Assembly: GCF_025215155.1 (NCBI RefSeq) | Contig: NZ_JALHAM010000122.1 | Direction: 5' to 3' (one strand) | Source of the DNA: Dryocola clanedunensis | Lineage (GTDB): Bacteria; Pseudomonadota; Gammaproteobacteria; Enterobacterales; Enterobacteriaceae | DNA: 64,000 bases | Shown here: one piece after another, positions 37,419-45,780 of the stretch | Layout: every line of letters begins with the position of its first letter | Position numbering within the stretch: the first letter of the stretch is position 1 | The notes under the pieces: model-generated | The model's input: only the letters and a program-made list of their open reading frames with translations | Told to the model about the DNA's origin: nothing | Databases searched by the model: none | Program-made: the position numbers and the translations under genes

Positions 37419-38981
37419 ATGCGTCTGGAAGTTTTTTGTGAAGATCGCCTCGGTCTTACCCGCGAATTACTCGATCTGTTAGTCCTGCGTGGCATTGATC
37501 TGCGGGGGATTGAAATTGACCCCGTGGGGATCATTTACCTCAATTTTTCCACTCTTGAGTTCGACTCATTCAGCAGCCTGATGGCTGAGATTCGTCGAAT
37601 CCCAGGCGTGAAGGATGTGCGCACCGTTTCGTGGATGCCATCCGAGCGTGAACATCGCGCGTTGAGCGCGCTGCTGGAAGCGCTGCCAGAACCCGTGCTG
37701 TCGCTGGATATGAAGAGCAAGGTCGAGCTGGCGAACCCGGCAAGCTGCGCGCTGTTCGGGCAGGGTGAAGATAAACTGCGTAACCACAATGCGGCCAGCC
37801 TTATCAACGGCTTTAACTTTATGCGCTGGCTGGAAGGCGCGCCCGCGGATTCGCACACTGAACATGTCGTGATCAACGGGCAAAACTTCCTGATGGAAAT
37901 TACTCCGGTGCATCTGGACGGCGAAGATGGCAAATCGATGCTGGTGGGGGCGGTAGTGATGCTGCGCTCAACGGTGCGCATGGGCCGCCAGCTACAGAAT
38001 ATCTCCCAGGCGGATATCAGCGCATTCAGCCAGATTGTTGCCGTCAGCCCTAAGATGCGCCACGTGGTAGAGCAGGCGCATAAGCTGGCGTTGCTGAATG
38101 CACCTTTACTGATTGTTGGCGATACCGGAACGGGCAAAGATCTGCTGGCTCACGCCTGCCACCTGGGCAGCCCACGCGCGCAGAAGCCATATCTGGCGCT
38201 GAACTGCGGCTCGATGCCGGATGACGTTGTGGAAAGTGAACTCTTCGGCCACGCGCCGGGAGCCTATGCCAACGCCGTTGAAGGGAAAAAAGGTTTCTTT
38301 GAACAGGCCAACGGCGGCTCTGTGCTGCTGGATGAGATTGGCGAAATGTCGCCGCGTATGCAAACCAAGCTGCTGCGCTTCCTCAACGACGGCACATTCC
38401 GTCGGGTGGGCGAAGAGCACGAGGTGCATGTAGACGTGCGGGTGATTTGCGCGACGCAAAAGAATCTGGTTGAGATGGTTCAGAAAGGCGAGTTCCGCGA
38501 AGATCTTTACTATCGCCTCAACGTGCTGACCCTTAACCTGCCGCCTTTGCGTGACCGCCCCCAGGACATCATGCCGCTGACAGAGCTGTTTGTAGCCCGC
38601 TTTGCCGATGAGCAGGGCGTGCCTCGTCCTAAACTTGCCAACGATCTCAGCAATGTGCTGACCCGCTACGGCTGGCCGGGCAACGTGCGTCAGTTGAAAA
38701 ATGCTATTTACCGGGCGTTAACCCAGCTGGAAGGGTACGAGCTGCGGCCACAGGACATCCTGTTACCTGATTTCGATACGGCAAGTCTGGCGGTAGGGGA
38801 AGAGGCAATGGAGGGGTCGCTGGATGATATTTCGCGTCGTTTCGAACGTTCCGTTCTGACTCAGCTTTACCGAACCTACCCAAGCACCCGTAAACTGGCT
38901 AAGCGTCTCGGCGTTTCGCACACGGCGATTGCCAACAAACTGCGGGAATATGGTCTGAGCCAGCGTAAAACCGAAGAGTAA
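37419..38981 (+). CDS. tyrR: Aromatic amino acid regulator TyrR
   Basis: A 520-aa regulator that represses or activates aromatic amino acid biosynthesis and transport genes with Tyr, Phe or Trp as effectors. Domains: N-terminal ACT (MRLEVFCEDRLGLTRELL), PAS (about 78-190), AAA+ (about 205-430; Walker A GDTGTGKD) and C-terminal HTH (RKLAKRLGVSHTAIANKL). As in other TyrR proteins, the GAFTGA loop is replaced (PGAYANAVEG), consistent with sigma-70 rather than sigma-54 promoters. It is slightly longer than E. coli TyrR (513). Confidence 0.97.
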   Translation: MRLEVFCEDRLGLTRELLDLLVLRGIDLRGIEIDPVGIIYLNFSTLEFDSFSSLMAEIRRIPGVKDVRTVSWMPSEREHRALSALLEALPEPVLSLDMKSKVELANPASCALFGQGEDKLRNHNAASLINGFNFMRWLEGAPADSHTEHVVINGQNFLMEITPVHLDGEDGKSMLVGAVVMLRSTVRMGRQLQNISQADISAFSQIVAVSPKMRHVVEQAHKLALLNAPLLIVGDTGTGKDLLAHACHLGSPRAQKPYLALNCGSMPDDVVESELFGHAPGAYANAVEGKKGFFEQANGGSVLLDEIGEMSPRMQTKLLRFLNDGTFRRVGEEHEVHVDVRVICATQKNLVEMVQKGEFREDLYYRLNVLTLNLPPLRDRPQDIMPLTELFVARFADEQGVPRPKLANDLSNVLTRYGWPGNVRQLKNAIYRALTQLEGYELRPQDILLPDFDTASLAVGEEAMEGSLDDISRRFERSVLTQLYRTYPSTRKLAKRLGVSHTAIANKLREYGLSQRKTEE

Positions 38982-38988
38982 ATCCTGC

Positions 38989-39023
38989 ACAAAGAAGGAA
39001 ACACCTGCATTTTCCTTCTTTGT
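38989..39023 (+). terminator. tyrR terminator-like hairpin
   Basis: Perfect 13-bp arms ACAAAGAAGGAAA and TTTCCTTCTTTGT with a 9-nt loop, 7 bp after the tyrR stop. Nearly the same hairpin occurs at 47475-47510. Confidence 0.75.
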
Positions 39024-39033
39024 CAGCAATCTC

Positions 39034-39055
39034 AATGCCCCCGGAAGGGGGCATT
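39034..39055 (-). terminator. tpx terminator-like hairpin
   Basis: AATGCCCCC and GGGGGCATT (9 bp, perfect) flank GGAA. It lies 6 bp beyond the tpx stop. Together with the neighbouring hairpin it separates the convergent tyrR and tpx transcripts. Confidence 0.7.
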
Positions 39056-39061
39056 CACACC

Positions 39062-39568
39062 TTAAGCCTTCAGGGCTTCCAGCGCAGCTGCGTAGTCAGG
39101 TTCGTTAGTGATTTCATTCACCAGCTCGCTGAACACGACTTCATCTTTTTCATTAAGCACAACCACTGCACGCGCGGTCAGGCCTTTCAGCGCACCTTCA
39201 GAGATAGCCACACCGTAATCCTGCTGGAACTCTGGGTTACGCAGGGTGGAAAGGGTGATAACGTTGCTCAGGCCTTCAGCGCCGCAGAAGCGGGACTGGG
39301 CGAATGGCAGATCGGCGGAAACACACAGCACAACGGTGTTTTCCAGCTCGGTTGCCAGCTGATTGAATTTACGCACGGACGCCGCGCAAACGCCGGTATC
39401 GATGCTTGGGAAAATGTTTAGCACTTTACGTTTGCCTGCAAACTGGCTCAGCGTAACGTCAGTCAGATCTTTTGCGACCAGTGAGAAAGCCGCTGCTTTG
39501 TTACCAGCCTGAGGGATTTGACCTGCAACCGTAACCGGGTTGCCCTGGAAATGAACGATTTGTGACAT
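39062..39568 (-). CDS. tpx: Thiol peroxidase Tpx
   Basis: A 168-aa atypical 2-Cys peroxiredoxin that reduces lipid and alkyl hydroperoxides using thioredoxin. The peroxidatic cysteine is C61 (SIDTGVC) and the resolving cysteine is C95 (SRFCGAEGLSN); C82 is also conserved. The length and whole sequence match E. coli Tpx. It is monocistronic, convergent with tyrR and divergent from ycjG. Confidence 0.98.
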   Translation of the reverse strand: MSQIVHFQGNPVTVAGQIPQAGNKAAAFSLVAKDLTDVTLSQFAGKRKVLNIFPSIDTGVCAASVRKFNQLATELENTVVLCVSADLPFAQSRFCGAEGLSNVITLSTLRNPEFQQDYGVAISEGALKGLTARAVVVLNEKDEVVFSELVNEITNEPDYAAALEALKA

Positions 39569-39706
39569 GTTTAATTTTCCTGTTTACATATAATTAACGC
39601 CGCAAGCAGTGTATTCCAGGATTTAGCTTATGAATATAAAAAACTGATACTGCACGCAAAAGTGTTCACTCCTATACTGAGCAAAACTGCCGCAACAAGG
39701 TAAATG

Positions 39707-40672
39707 ATGAGAAAAGTTAAGGTTTATCAGGAAGCATGGCCCCTGCATACCCCGTTTGTTATCTCACGGGGCACGCGCAGCGAAGCTGTTGTGGTAGTCG
39801 TGGAGCTTGAAGAAGATGGCGTGAAGGGCGTGGGAGAATGCACACCCTATCCCCGTTACGGAGAGAGTGACGCCTCCGTCCTGGCGCAAATCACCACTAT
39901 TATTCCCCAGTTAGAGCAGGGGATGACTCGCGAAGCGTTGCAGCAGGCGTTGCCCGCCGGGGCCGCTCGAAACGCCGTCGATAGCGCATTGTGGGATCTT
40001 GAAGCCCGCAGTAAAAGAACCTCTGTCTCCCATCTTGCCGATGTGGAACTCCCGGAAATGGTCACTACCGCTCAGACCGTGGGTATCGCGCCACCGGAAC
40101 AAATGGCCGCTGCCGCCGCGTTGCTGTGGCAGAAAGGGGCAAGGCTGCTGAAGGTCAAACTCGACGACAGGCTGATTACCGAGCGCATGGTTGCTATTCG
40201 CTCGGCGGTGCCGGAAGCCATTTTGATTGTGGATGCCAATGAGGCCTGGAAAAGTGAAGGTTTAGCCGCACGTTGTCAGCTGCTGGCCGACCTGAATGTC
40301 GCGATGCTGGAACAGCCGCTGCCCGCCAGCGAGGACAGTTCGCTGGCAAACTTTATTCACCCGTTACCCATTTGCGCCGATGAAAGCTGCCACACCAGGG
40401 AAAGCCTGGCGGCGCTGAAAGGTCGTTATGACATGGTTAACGTGAAGCTGGATAAAACCGGCGGCTTGACCGAGGCGCTGGCGTTAACGCAGGCGGCAAG
40501 GGAGCAGGGCTTTGATGTCATGCTGGGCTGTATGCTTTGTACTTCCCGCGCCATCGCCGCTGCGTTGCCGCTGGCGGCGAAGGTACGGTTTGCCGATCTG
40601 GACGGGCCAACCTGGCTTGCGGTAGACGTCGAACCGGCGCTGCATTTCGAAACGGGTAGGCTCTACCCCTGA
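39707..40672 (+). CDS. ycjG: L-Ala-D/L-Glu epimerase YcjG
   Basis: A 321-aa enolase-superfamily enzyme that converts L-Ala-D-Glu from murein to L-Ala-L-Glu so it can be hydrolysed. The catalytic lysine motif is LLKVKLD, the metal ligands are in VDANEAW, EQPLP and CADESCH, and the second lysine is in VNVKLDKTGG. Two ATGs are adjacent (39704 and 39707); the second fits the E. coli start and has AAGG at a better distance. It is followed, convergently, by mpaA, which supplies its dipeptide substrate. Confidence 0.96.
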   Translation: MRKVKVYQEAWPLHTPFVISRGTRSEAVVVVVELEEDGVKGVGECTPYPRYGESDASVLAQITTIIPQLEQGMTREALQQALPAGAARNAVDSALWDLEARSKRTSVSHLADVELPEMVTTAQTVGIAPPEQMAAAAALLWQKGARLLKVKLDDRLITERMVAIRSAVPEAILIVDANEAWKSEGLAARCQLLADLNVAMLEQPLPASEDSSLANFIHPLPICADESCHTRESLAALKGRYDMVNVKLDKTGGLTEALALTQAAREQGFDVMLGCMLCTSRAIAAALPLAAKVRFADLDGPTWLAVDVEPALHFETGRLYP

Positions 40673-40673
40673 T

Positions 40674-41381
40674 TTACCGATCCCGGTGCAGCAGGCCCAT
40701 CATGGCATCCAGATAGCGCTCGCTGGCCTCATCCGCAGAAATGGGAGGAAACTCTGCGGTAATACACGGCAGGTTCAAATCGGCACACCAGCTGCCGAAG
40801 GAGCCTGGCGTTTCATAGCCAACGCTTGTGACCAGGGGCAAGTCAAAGGCATCAGCCAGCCAGCTGCCTAACGGGGAGTTATCAGGATCTTCTATGCAGC
40901 CCAGGGGGTCGTGAAACGAAACCACCCACGCGGGTTTGATCGTATGAATAAGCTGGCAAAGTGCCGCGGTTTCTGGCTCCGAGCCAGGCTTCTCCCCGGT
41001 AGACAGCACCACATCTCGCTCGTCTGCACTGCTGTTCCAGCGGTAGACCGTCTCACCTGATTTCCAGTTTGCAGAGGGGAAATTGCGGTTGAGGTCAACG
41101 CCGTTAGCATTGGCACGCAACCCCAGCTGGCACCCGTCCGGGTTCACCGCAAGCACGACATGGTGGCGGCGGTACTTTGGTTCCAGCGTGCGTAAGGCGC
41201 AGGAGAGGGTGACCATCGCGGCATTTTCATCGCCATGCGTTCCGGCAATGATCAACCCGCTGCGAGTTTCGCCTGGGCTTGCGGGAAACCACAGCAGAGG
41301 CGCACCGAATACCGATTTACCGTAGCGTTCGCTGCCTTTAGGCAGATGGCCCCGTTGCGGGCGAGGGCGGTGACCTGGCAT
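40674..41381 (-). CDS. mpaA: Murein tripeptide amidase MpaA
   Basis: A 235-aa cytoplasmic zinc carboxypeptidase (M14-like). It splits L-Ala-gamma-D-Glu-meso-DAP into L-Ala-D-Glu and DAP during peptidoglycan recycling. The zinc ligands lie in AGTHGDEN (His, Glu) and SFHDPLG (His); the catalytic Glu is in ITAEFPP. Its stop is 1 bp from the ycjG stop, on the opposite strand, so the two genes are tail to tail. Confidence 0.96.
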   Translation of the reverse strand: MPGHRPRPQRGHLPKGSERYGKSVFGAPLLWFPASPGETRSGLIIAGTHGDENAAMVTLSCALRTLEPKYRRHHVVLAVNPDGCQLGLRANANGVDLNRNFPSANWKSGETVYRWNSSADERDVVLSTGEKPGSEPETAALCQLIHTIKPAWVVSFHDPLGCIEDPDNSPLGSWLADAFDLPLVTSVGYETPGSFGSWCADLNLPCITAEFPPISADEASERYLDAMMGLLHRDR

Positions 41382-41480
41382 AGCTGTCCTTAATCATGAG
41401 TGAAGTGGTGATTCACCAGTAATAGCAGTGTTTTTACAAAATCTCATCAAAAACAACTGGCTGCCAGGTCGAAGCGAGGA

Positions 41481-41948
41481 TTATTTCACCTCTTCGCCAT
41501 ACAGGTCGTTGGCGACATCTTCTATGAACGGCTGCAGTGCCCCGCAGGCGTAAACATGCGTACCCAGCGCCAGGCTATATTCCATGCCTTTCAGGGGATT
41601 CAGTGCGCCACCCCAGACGATGTCCGGTCGGCCAGCTGAATCCGGTATGAACGTTCGGGAAAGGGTGTCGTACCTGACCGGCTGGTATTTATCGTACTGC
41701 TTATTTTGCAGATTCACTGTCGATGAGGCGAATAAATCCCGTTCACCTGATTTGTTATTTTTCAAAGCAATGAGCGTACGTCCGCTATCATTACCTTGCA
41801 TATCTGCAACCTGTATTTCTATACCCTTACCGCAGGTCTGGTGCTGTGTGGCTTTAAGATTGCCAAGCATGACTGGCGAAGGCTCGGCAGCCCAGCTGGT
41901 GTTAAGACAGCCGGCAATTAGAGCCAGTATAAAAGATGTGCGCAGCAT
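41481..41948 (-). CDS. Small periplasmic protein of unknown function
   Basis: 155 aa. A clear Sec signal peptide (MLRTSFILALIAGCLNTSWA, cut before AEPSP) is followed by a ~135-residue mature domain. Two cysteines (in HQTCGKG and YACGAL) could form a disulfide. I do not recognise the family. It stands alone between mpaA and mppA; CTGTGAGAAG precedes the ATG poorly. Nothing in the context fixes a role beyond location in the envelope. Confidence 0.75.
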   Translation of the reverse strand: MLRTSFILALIAGCLNTSWAAEPSPVMLGNLKATQHQTCGKGIEIQVADMQGNDSGRTLIALKNNKSGERDLFASSTVNLQNKQYDKYQPVRYDTLSRTFIPDSAGRPDIVWGGALNPLKGMEYSLALGTHVYACGALQPFIEDVANDLYGEEVK

Positions 41949-42206
41949 GAAATGTCCCTGTGAGAAGTGTTGTTAAATCTGGCGCATAGTATGAGAGTTT
42001 TCTTGGGCATGCTTCCGCAGAAAGTGCTTTCTATCCGTCTGAGGGGATAATTCAGAATCTATTGGCAGCGACTACCGATAAAAATGTTGTCTGGCTGGCT
42101 TAAATGACGATGCACGGTTGCATAAAAGCATGTAGTTTGCTTTTCTTATCGGCAAAACAAGCAATTGCGCGACCTGAGCGCCTCAAACACTCCTTAAGGG
42201 TAACGG

Positions 42207-43826
42207 ATGAAAACAACGTTTCGTATTACCTGCTGCGCGCTGGCTGTCGCGTGCACTTTTTCTACCGCCTGGGCCGCTGATGTTCCGGCAGGGGCAAAAC
42301 TGGCACCTGAACAGGAGCTGGTACGCCATATTAAAGATGAACCGGCCTCACTGGATCCGGTGAAGGCGGTTGGGTTGCCAGAAATTCAGGTGATCCGCGA
42401 TCTGTTCGAGGGGTTGGTTAACCAAAATGAAAAAGGGGAGCTGGTGCCGGGCGTGGCTACAAAATGGCAAAGTAATGACAACCGCACCTGGACCTTTACC
42501 CTGCGAGATAATGCCCGCTGGTCTGACGGGAGCGCCCTGACAGCGCAGGATTTTGTTTACAGCTGGCAGCGCCTTGTCGATCCTAAGAACACCTCTCCCT
42601 TTGCCTGGTTTGCCGCCCTAGCAGGCGTCACCAATGCGCAGGCAATTATCGACGGTAAAATGCCGGCGAATAAGCTGGGCGTGACCGCCGTTGATGCAAA
42701 GACACTTCGTATTCAGCTTGATAAGCCAGTTCCTTACTTCCCGAGCCTGACGGCAAACTTCTCGCTTTATCCGGTGCCCAAAGCCGTCGTTGAAAAATTT
42801 GGCCAGGACTGGACCAAACCAGGCAATCTGGTGGGTAACGGCGCTTTTATGCTCAGCGAACGGGTGGTCAACGAAAAGCTGGTTGTGATACCGAATACCC
42901 AATACTGGGATAACGCAAAGACGGTGCTGACGAAAGTCACCTTTGTGCCGATTAACCAGGAAACTGCTGCCACCAAGCGCTATCTTGCCGGCGATATTGA
43001 TATCACTGAATCTTTCCCGAAAGTGATGTACCACAAGCTTCTCAAAGAGATCCCGGGGCAGGTGTATACGCCGCCGCAGCTGGGCACCTATTACTACGCG
43101 TTTAATACTCAGAAAGGGCCAACGGCAGATCGGCGGGTTCGCGTGGCGTTAAGCATGACTATCGACCGCCGCATTATGGCGGAAAAGGTGTTGGGAACGG
43201 GCGAGAAACCAGCCTGGCGCTTCACGCCGGACGTAACGGCAGGCTTTAAGCCGGAACCTTCACCGTTTGAACAAATGAGCCAGGAAGAGGCTAACGCGCA
43301 GGCCAAAACGCTGCTTCAGGCTGCGGGCTACGGCCCGAACAAGCCGTTGCATTTAACCTTGCTGTACAACACATCAGAGAATCACCAAAAAATTGCAATC
43401 GCGGTGGCCTCGATGTGGAAGAAGAACCTCGGTGTTGACGTCAAACTGAAAAACCAGGAATGGAAAACGTATATCGATAGCCGTAATACCGGTGATTTCG
43501 ACGTGATCCGTGCCTCCTGGGTTGGAGATTACAATGAGCCATCGACCTTCCTTTCCTTGCTGACAGCGTCCCACAGTGGAAATATTTCACGCTTTAACTC
43601 TCCGGCTTACGACAAGCTGCTTACCCAGGCAAGCAAGGAGGTGACCGATGAGGCACGGAATAAAGATTACAACCAGGCGGAGAGAATCATCCAGGAACAG
43701 GCGCCTATTGCCCCTATCTATCAATATACCAACGGGCGTCTGATTAAACCGTGGCTTAAGGGTTATCCGATTAACAACCCGGAAGACGTGGCGTACAGCC
43801 GCACGATGTATCTCCTGGCGCACTAA
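42207..43826 (+). CDS. mppA: Murein tripeptide-binding protein MppA
   Basis: A 539-aa family 5 periplasmic binding protein. It delivers L-Ala-gamma-D-Glu-meso-DAP to the OppBCDF permease for recycling. The signal peptide is MKTTFRITCCALAVACTFSTAWA. The mature start reads ELVRHIKDEPASLDPVKA; YYAFNTQKGPTADRRVRVAL and IAPIYQYTNGRLIKPWLKGY are OppA/MppA signatures. With MpaA and YcjG next door, it completes uptake, cleavage and epimerisation of murein peptides in one neighbourhood. The upstream 41949-42206 gap holds only its promoter. Confidence 0.96.
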   Translation: MKTTFRITCCALAVACTFSTAWAADVPAGAKLAPEQELVRHIKDEPASLDPVKAVGLPEIQVIRDLFEGLVNQNEKGELVPGVATKWQSNDNRTWTFTLRDNARWSDGSALTAQDFVYSWQRLVDPKNTSPFAWFAALAGVTNAQAIIDGKMPANKLGVTAVDAKTLRIQLDKPVPYFPSLTANFSLYPVPKAVVEKFGQDWTKPGNLVGNGAFMLSERVVNEKLVVIPNTQYWDNAKTVLTKVTFVPINQETAATKRYLAGDIDITESFPKVMYHKLLKEIPGQVYTPPQLGTYYYAFNTQKGPTADRRVRVALSMTIDRRIMAEKVLGTGEKPAWRFTPDVTAGFKPEPSPFEQMSQEEANAQAKTLLQAAGYGPNKPLHLTLLYNTSENHQKIAIAVASMWKKNLGVDVKLKNQEWKTYIDSRNTGDFDVIRASWVGDYNEPSTFLSLLTASHSGNISRFNSPAYDKLLTQASKEVTDEARNKDYNQAERIIQEQAPIAPIYQYTNGRLIKPWLKGYPINNPEDVAYSRTMYLLAH

Positions 43827-43892
43827 CAACGTCCTGGCCTGCCCGCAGGTGCTACTATAAACACTGACGATGCAAACTTTCGGAGGTGAAAT

Positions 43893-44159
43893 ATGGCATC
43901 CGGGTGGGCAAATGATGATGCGGTGCAGGAGCAAATCGACAGCACCATAGATGACGCGATTGCCAGGGCGCGCAGCGAGCTGCCAAAGGGTGAAAGCCTG
44001 CAGGACTGTGAAGAGTGCGGGGCTAAAATTCCGCAGGCCCGACGCAAGGCGATTCCAGGCGTACGGCTTTGTGTGACATGTCAGCAAGAGGAGGATGCCC
44101 GAAAAGCAACTTTCTCGGGCTACAATCGTCGAGGTTCGAAAGACAGCCAGCTACGATAA
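43893..44159 (+). CDS. DksA/TraR-type C4 zinc finger protein (YbiI-like)
   Basis: 88 aa. It strongly resembles E. coli YbiI: MASGWANDDAVQEQIDSTI at the start and RRGSKDSQLR at the end. The four zinc cysteines are in CEECGAKIPQARR and RLCVTCQQ. The DksA coiled-coil tip acids are absent, so a ppGpp-cofactor role at RNA polymerase is not assured. GGAGG lies 7 bp before the ATG. It is a single gene ended by the hairpin at 44184. Confidence 0.9.
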   Translation: MASGWANDDAVQEQIDSTIDDAIARARSELPKGESLQDCEECGAKIPQARRKAIPGVRLCVTCQQEEDARKATFSGYNRRGSKDSQLR

Positions 44160-44183
44160 ACCACCTTCATCCATTTCCTCTCT

Positions 44184-44207
44184 TTGTCCGGCTTCCCGGC
44201 CGGACAA
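44184..44207 (+). terminator. Hairpin after the zinc finger gene
   Basis: TTGTCCGG and CCGGACAA (8 bp, perfect) flank an 8-bp loop; it starts 24 bp after the stop. The U tract is weak (ATGTGCC follows), so its efficiency is uncertain. Confidence 0.55.
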
Positions 44208-44330
44208 ATGTGCCCTGTCTGTTTCCCTTTCTCATACAATTCAGCGCGTTTGTGGACACATCCAGGTTGAATAACAGATGAAGATGGCTAGACTGGCAAC
44301 AGAGTCAGTTTCTGGTTTAGGGGAAAAACA

Positions 44331-45314
44331 GTGGATGTAATAAAAGGGGCCGAGCTCCATGTACCGGATGCCGTTTTTGCCTGGCAGCTGGACGGCTGCG
44401 GCGGCGTTAAACCTATCGAAAATGATACCGTCATCGACAGTGAACACCCGTGCTGGCTACACCTTAACTATACCAACCGCGACAGCGCAGAGTGGCTTGA
44501 GAAAACCCCCTTGCTGCCCAACTATGTCCGTGACGCGTTGTCCGGGGAAAGTTTGCGGCCACGGGTGTCAAGAGTCGGAGAGGGGACGCTAATCACGCTG
44601 AGGTGTATCAACGGCAGCACCGACGAGCGGCCGGATCAGCTGGTGGCCATGCGCTTGTATATGGACGAGCGTCTCATTGTTTCCACACGGCAGCGGCAGG
44701 TGCTGGCGCTGGACGATGTGGTGAACGATCTGAATGAGGGCACCGGGCCAACCGACTGCGGCAGCTGGCTGGTGGACGTGTGTGACGCCCTGACGGATCA
44801 CGCCAGCGAATTTATCGAACAGCTACATGATAAAATCATCGACCTCGAAGATAACCTGCTCGATCAGCAAATTCCACCCCGCGGTTTTCTTGCTTTGATG
44901 CGCAAACAGCTGATAGTCATGCGCCGCTACATGGCTCCGCAACGCGACGTCTATGCGCGTCTGTCCAGTGAACGTCTGCCGTGGATGAGCGACGATCACC
45001 GTCGTCGCATGCAGGATATCTCTGACCGTCTGGGCAGAGGGCTGGACGAAATTGACTCCTGTATCGCGCGTACCGCTATCATGACCGACGAAATCGCTCA
45101 GGTCATGCAGGAAGCGATGGGACGGCGAACTTACACCATGTCGCTGATGGCGATGGTGTTTCTGCCAAGCACCTTTCTGACGGGACTCTTTGGCGTGAAT
45201 CTGGGAGGGATCCCGGGCGGAGGGTGGCATTTTGGCTTCAGCCTGTTCTGCATAATGTTGGTGGTTCTGATTGGTGGTGTTGCCTGGTGGTTACATCGCA
45301 GTAAATGGTTGTAA
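44331..45314 (+). CDS. zntB: Zinc transporter ZntB
   Basis: A 327-aa CorA-family inner-membrane protein that moves Zn2+, now thought to import it with protons. It has a large cytoplasmic N-terminal funnel domain and two C-terminal helices (about 268-288 and 300-320), with the hallmark GVN motif in TGLFGVNLGGIPGG at the end of the first helix. The GTG start matches the length and start of E. coli ZntB. Confidence 0.97.
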   Translation: MDVIKGAELHVPDAVFAWQLDGCGGVKPIENDTVIDSEHPCWLHLNYTNRDSAEWLEKTPLLPNYVRDALSGESLRPRVSRVGEGTLITLRCINGSTDERPDQLVAMRLYMDERLIVSTRQRQVLALDDVVNDLNEGTGPTDCGSWLVDVCDALTDHASEFIEQLHDKIIDLEDNLLDQQIPPRGFLALMRKQLIVMRRYMAPQRDVYARLSSERLPWMSDDHRRRMQDISDRLGRGLDEIDSCIARTAIMTDEIAQVMQEAMGRRTYTMSLMAMVFLPSTFLTGLFGVNLGGIPGGGWHFGFSLFCIMLVVLIGGVAWWLHRSKWL

Positions 45315-45360
45315 AAATTAAAATTGTTAGCGCAGGACAGGGCAGAAAATGCGGTCTAAA

Positions 45361-45374
45361 TTGAGCGAAGTCAA
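45361..45374 (+). promoter_or_regulatory. FNR box of fnrS
   Basis: TTGAGCGAAGTCAA matches the FNR consensus TTGAT-N4-ATCAA at eight of ten fixed positions. Its centre lies 42-43 bp upstream of the fnrS 5' end, the spacing of a class II activated promoter. This explains anaerobic induction of the sRNA. Confidence 0.8.
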
Positions 45375-45409
45375 TAAATCACCGGCCGGAGAGGTGCAAA
45401 CTCTCTCTT

Positions 45410-45531
45410 GCAGGTGAATGCAACGTCAAGCGATGGGCGTTGCGCTCCATATTGTCTTACTTCCTTTTTTAGAATTACTGCATAGCACAATTGATTCGTA
45501 CGACGCCGGCTTTGATAGTCGGCTTTTTTTT
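45410..45531 (+). ncRNA. fnrS: FNR-activated small RNA FnrS
   Basis: The 122-nt segment starting GCAGGTGAATGCAACG agrees almost base for base with E. coli FnrS as I remember it. Under anaerobiosis this Hfq-dependent sRNA represses mRNAs of aerobic enzymes such as sodB, maeA and gpmA. Two stems are visible: GCAACGTCAAGCGATGGGCG-type 5' hairpins, and a terminator GCCGGCTTTGATAGTCGGC with an 8-U tail (524-531). The context next to zntB is also conserved; dbpA, which follows in E. coli, is not here. Confidence 0.95.
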
Positions 45532-45560
45532 GTCTGCTGCCCCATCCTGAATAGCGTTGT

Positions 45561-45570
45561 CTATGCTTAA
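45561..45570 (+). promoter_or_regulatory. Sigma-S-type extended -10 before the proline-rich ORF
   Basis: CTATGCTTAA, preceded by T, fits the sigma-S consensus KCTAYRCTTAA exactly. It lies 24 bp upstream of the ATG at 45595, giving a leader of about 20 nt. Confidence 0.55.
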
Positions 45571-45594
45571 AGGGAGACACAACAGGAGGCAAAG

Positions 45595-45744
45595 ATGAAC
45601 GAACATCGCGGCATGTTGATGAGTGACCCGGTTCCATCCGACCCGGTACCGATCCCCGATCCTATTCCGAAACCGCAGCCAATACCCGATCCGCCGATAG
45701 ATCCCGATCCGAAACCGATAATCGATCCGCCACCGCATATGTAA
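45595..45744 (+). CDS. 49-aa proline/aspartate-rich small protein
   Basis: The ORF begins with a very strong SD (AGGAGG, 6 bp from the ATG). It encodes a short head (MNEHRGMLMSDPVPSD) followed by PxPxPDP-type repeats of Pro, Asp, Ile and Lys. It has no signal peptide or membrane segment and is too short for usual gene finders. Strong SD, sigma-S-like promoter and a terminator hairpin at 45751-45771 together support translation. I do not recognise a function; similar short Pro-rich ORFs occur at this locus in enterics only as far as I can infer. Confidence 0.65.
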   Translation: MNEHRGMLMSDPVPSDPVPIPDPIPKPQPIPDPPIDPDPKPIIDPPPHM

Positions 45745-45750
45745 AAATTT

Positions 45751-45771
45751 CCCTCTCCAGAACGGAGAGGG
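45751..45771. terminator. Bidirectional terminator between small ORF and ttcA
   Basis: CCCTCTCC and GGAGAGGG (8 bp, perfect) flank AGAAC. On the minus strand the stem is followed by AAATTTTTAC, a U-rich tail suited to ttcA; it also serves the rightward small ORF. Confidence 0.65.
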
Positions 45772-45780
45772 AGAGTGCGC

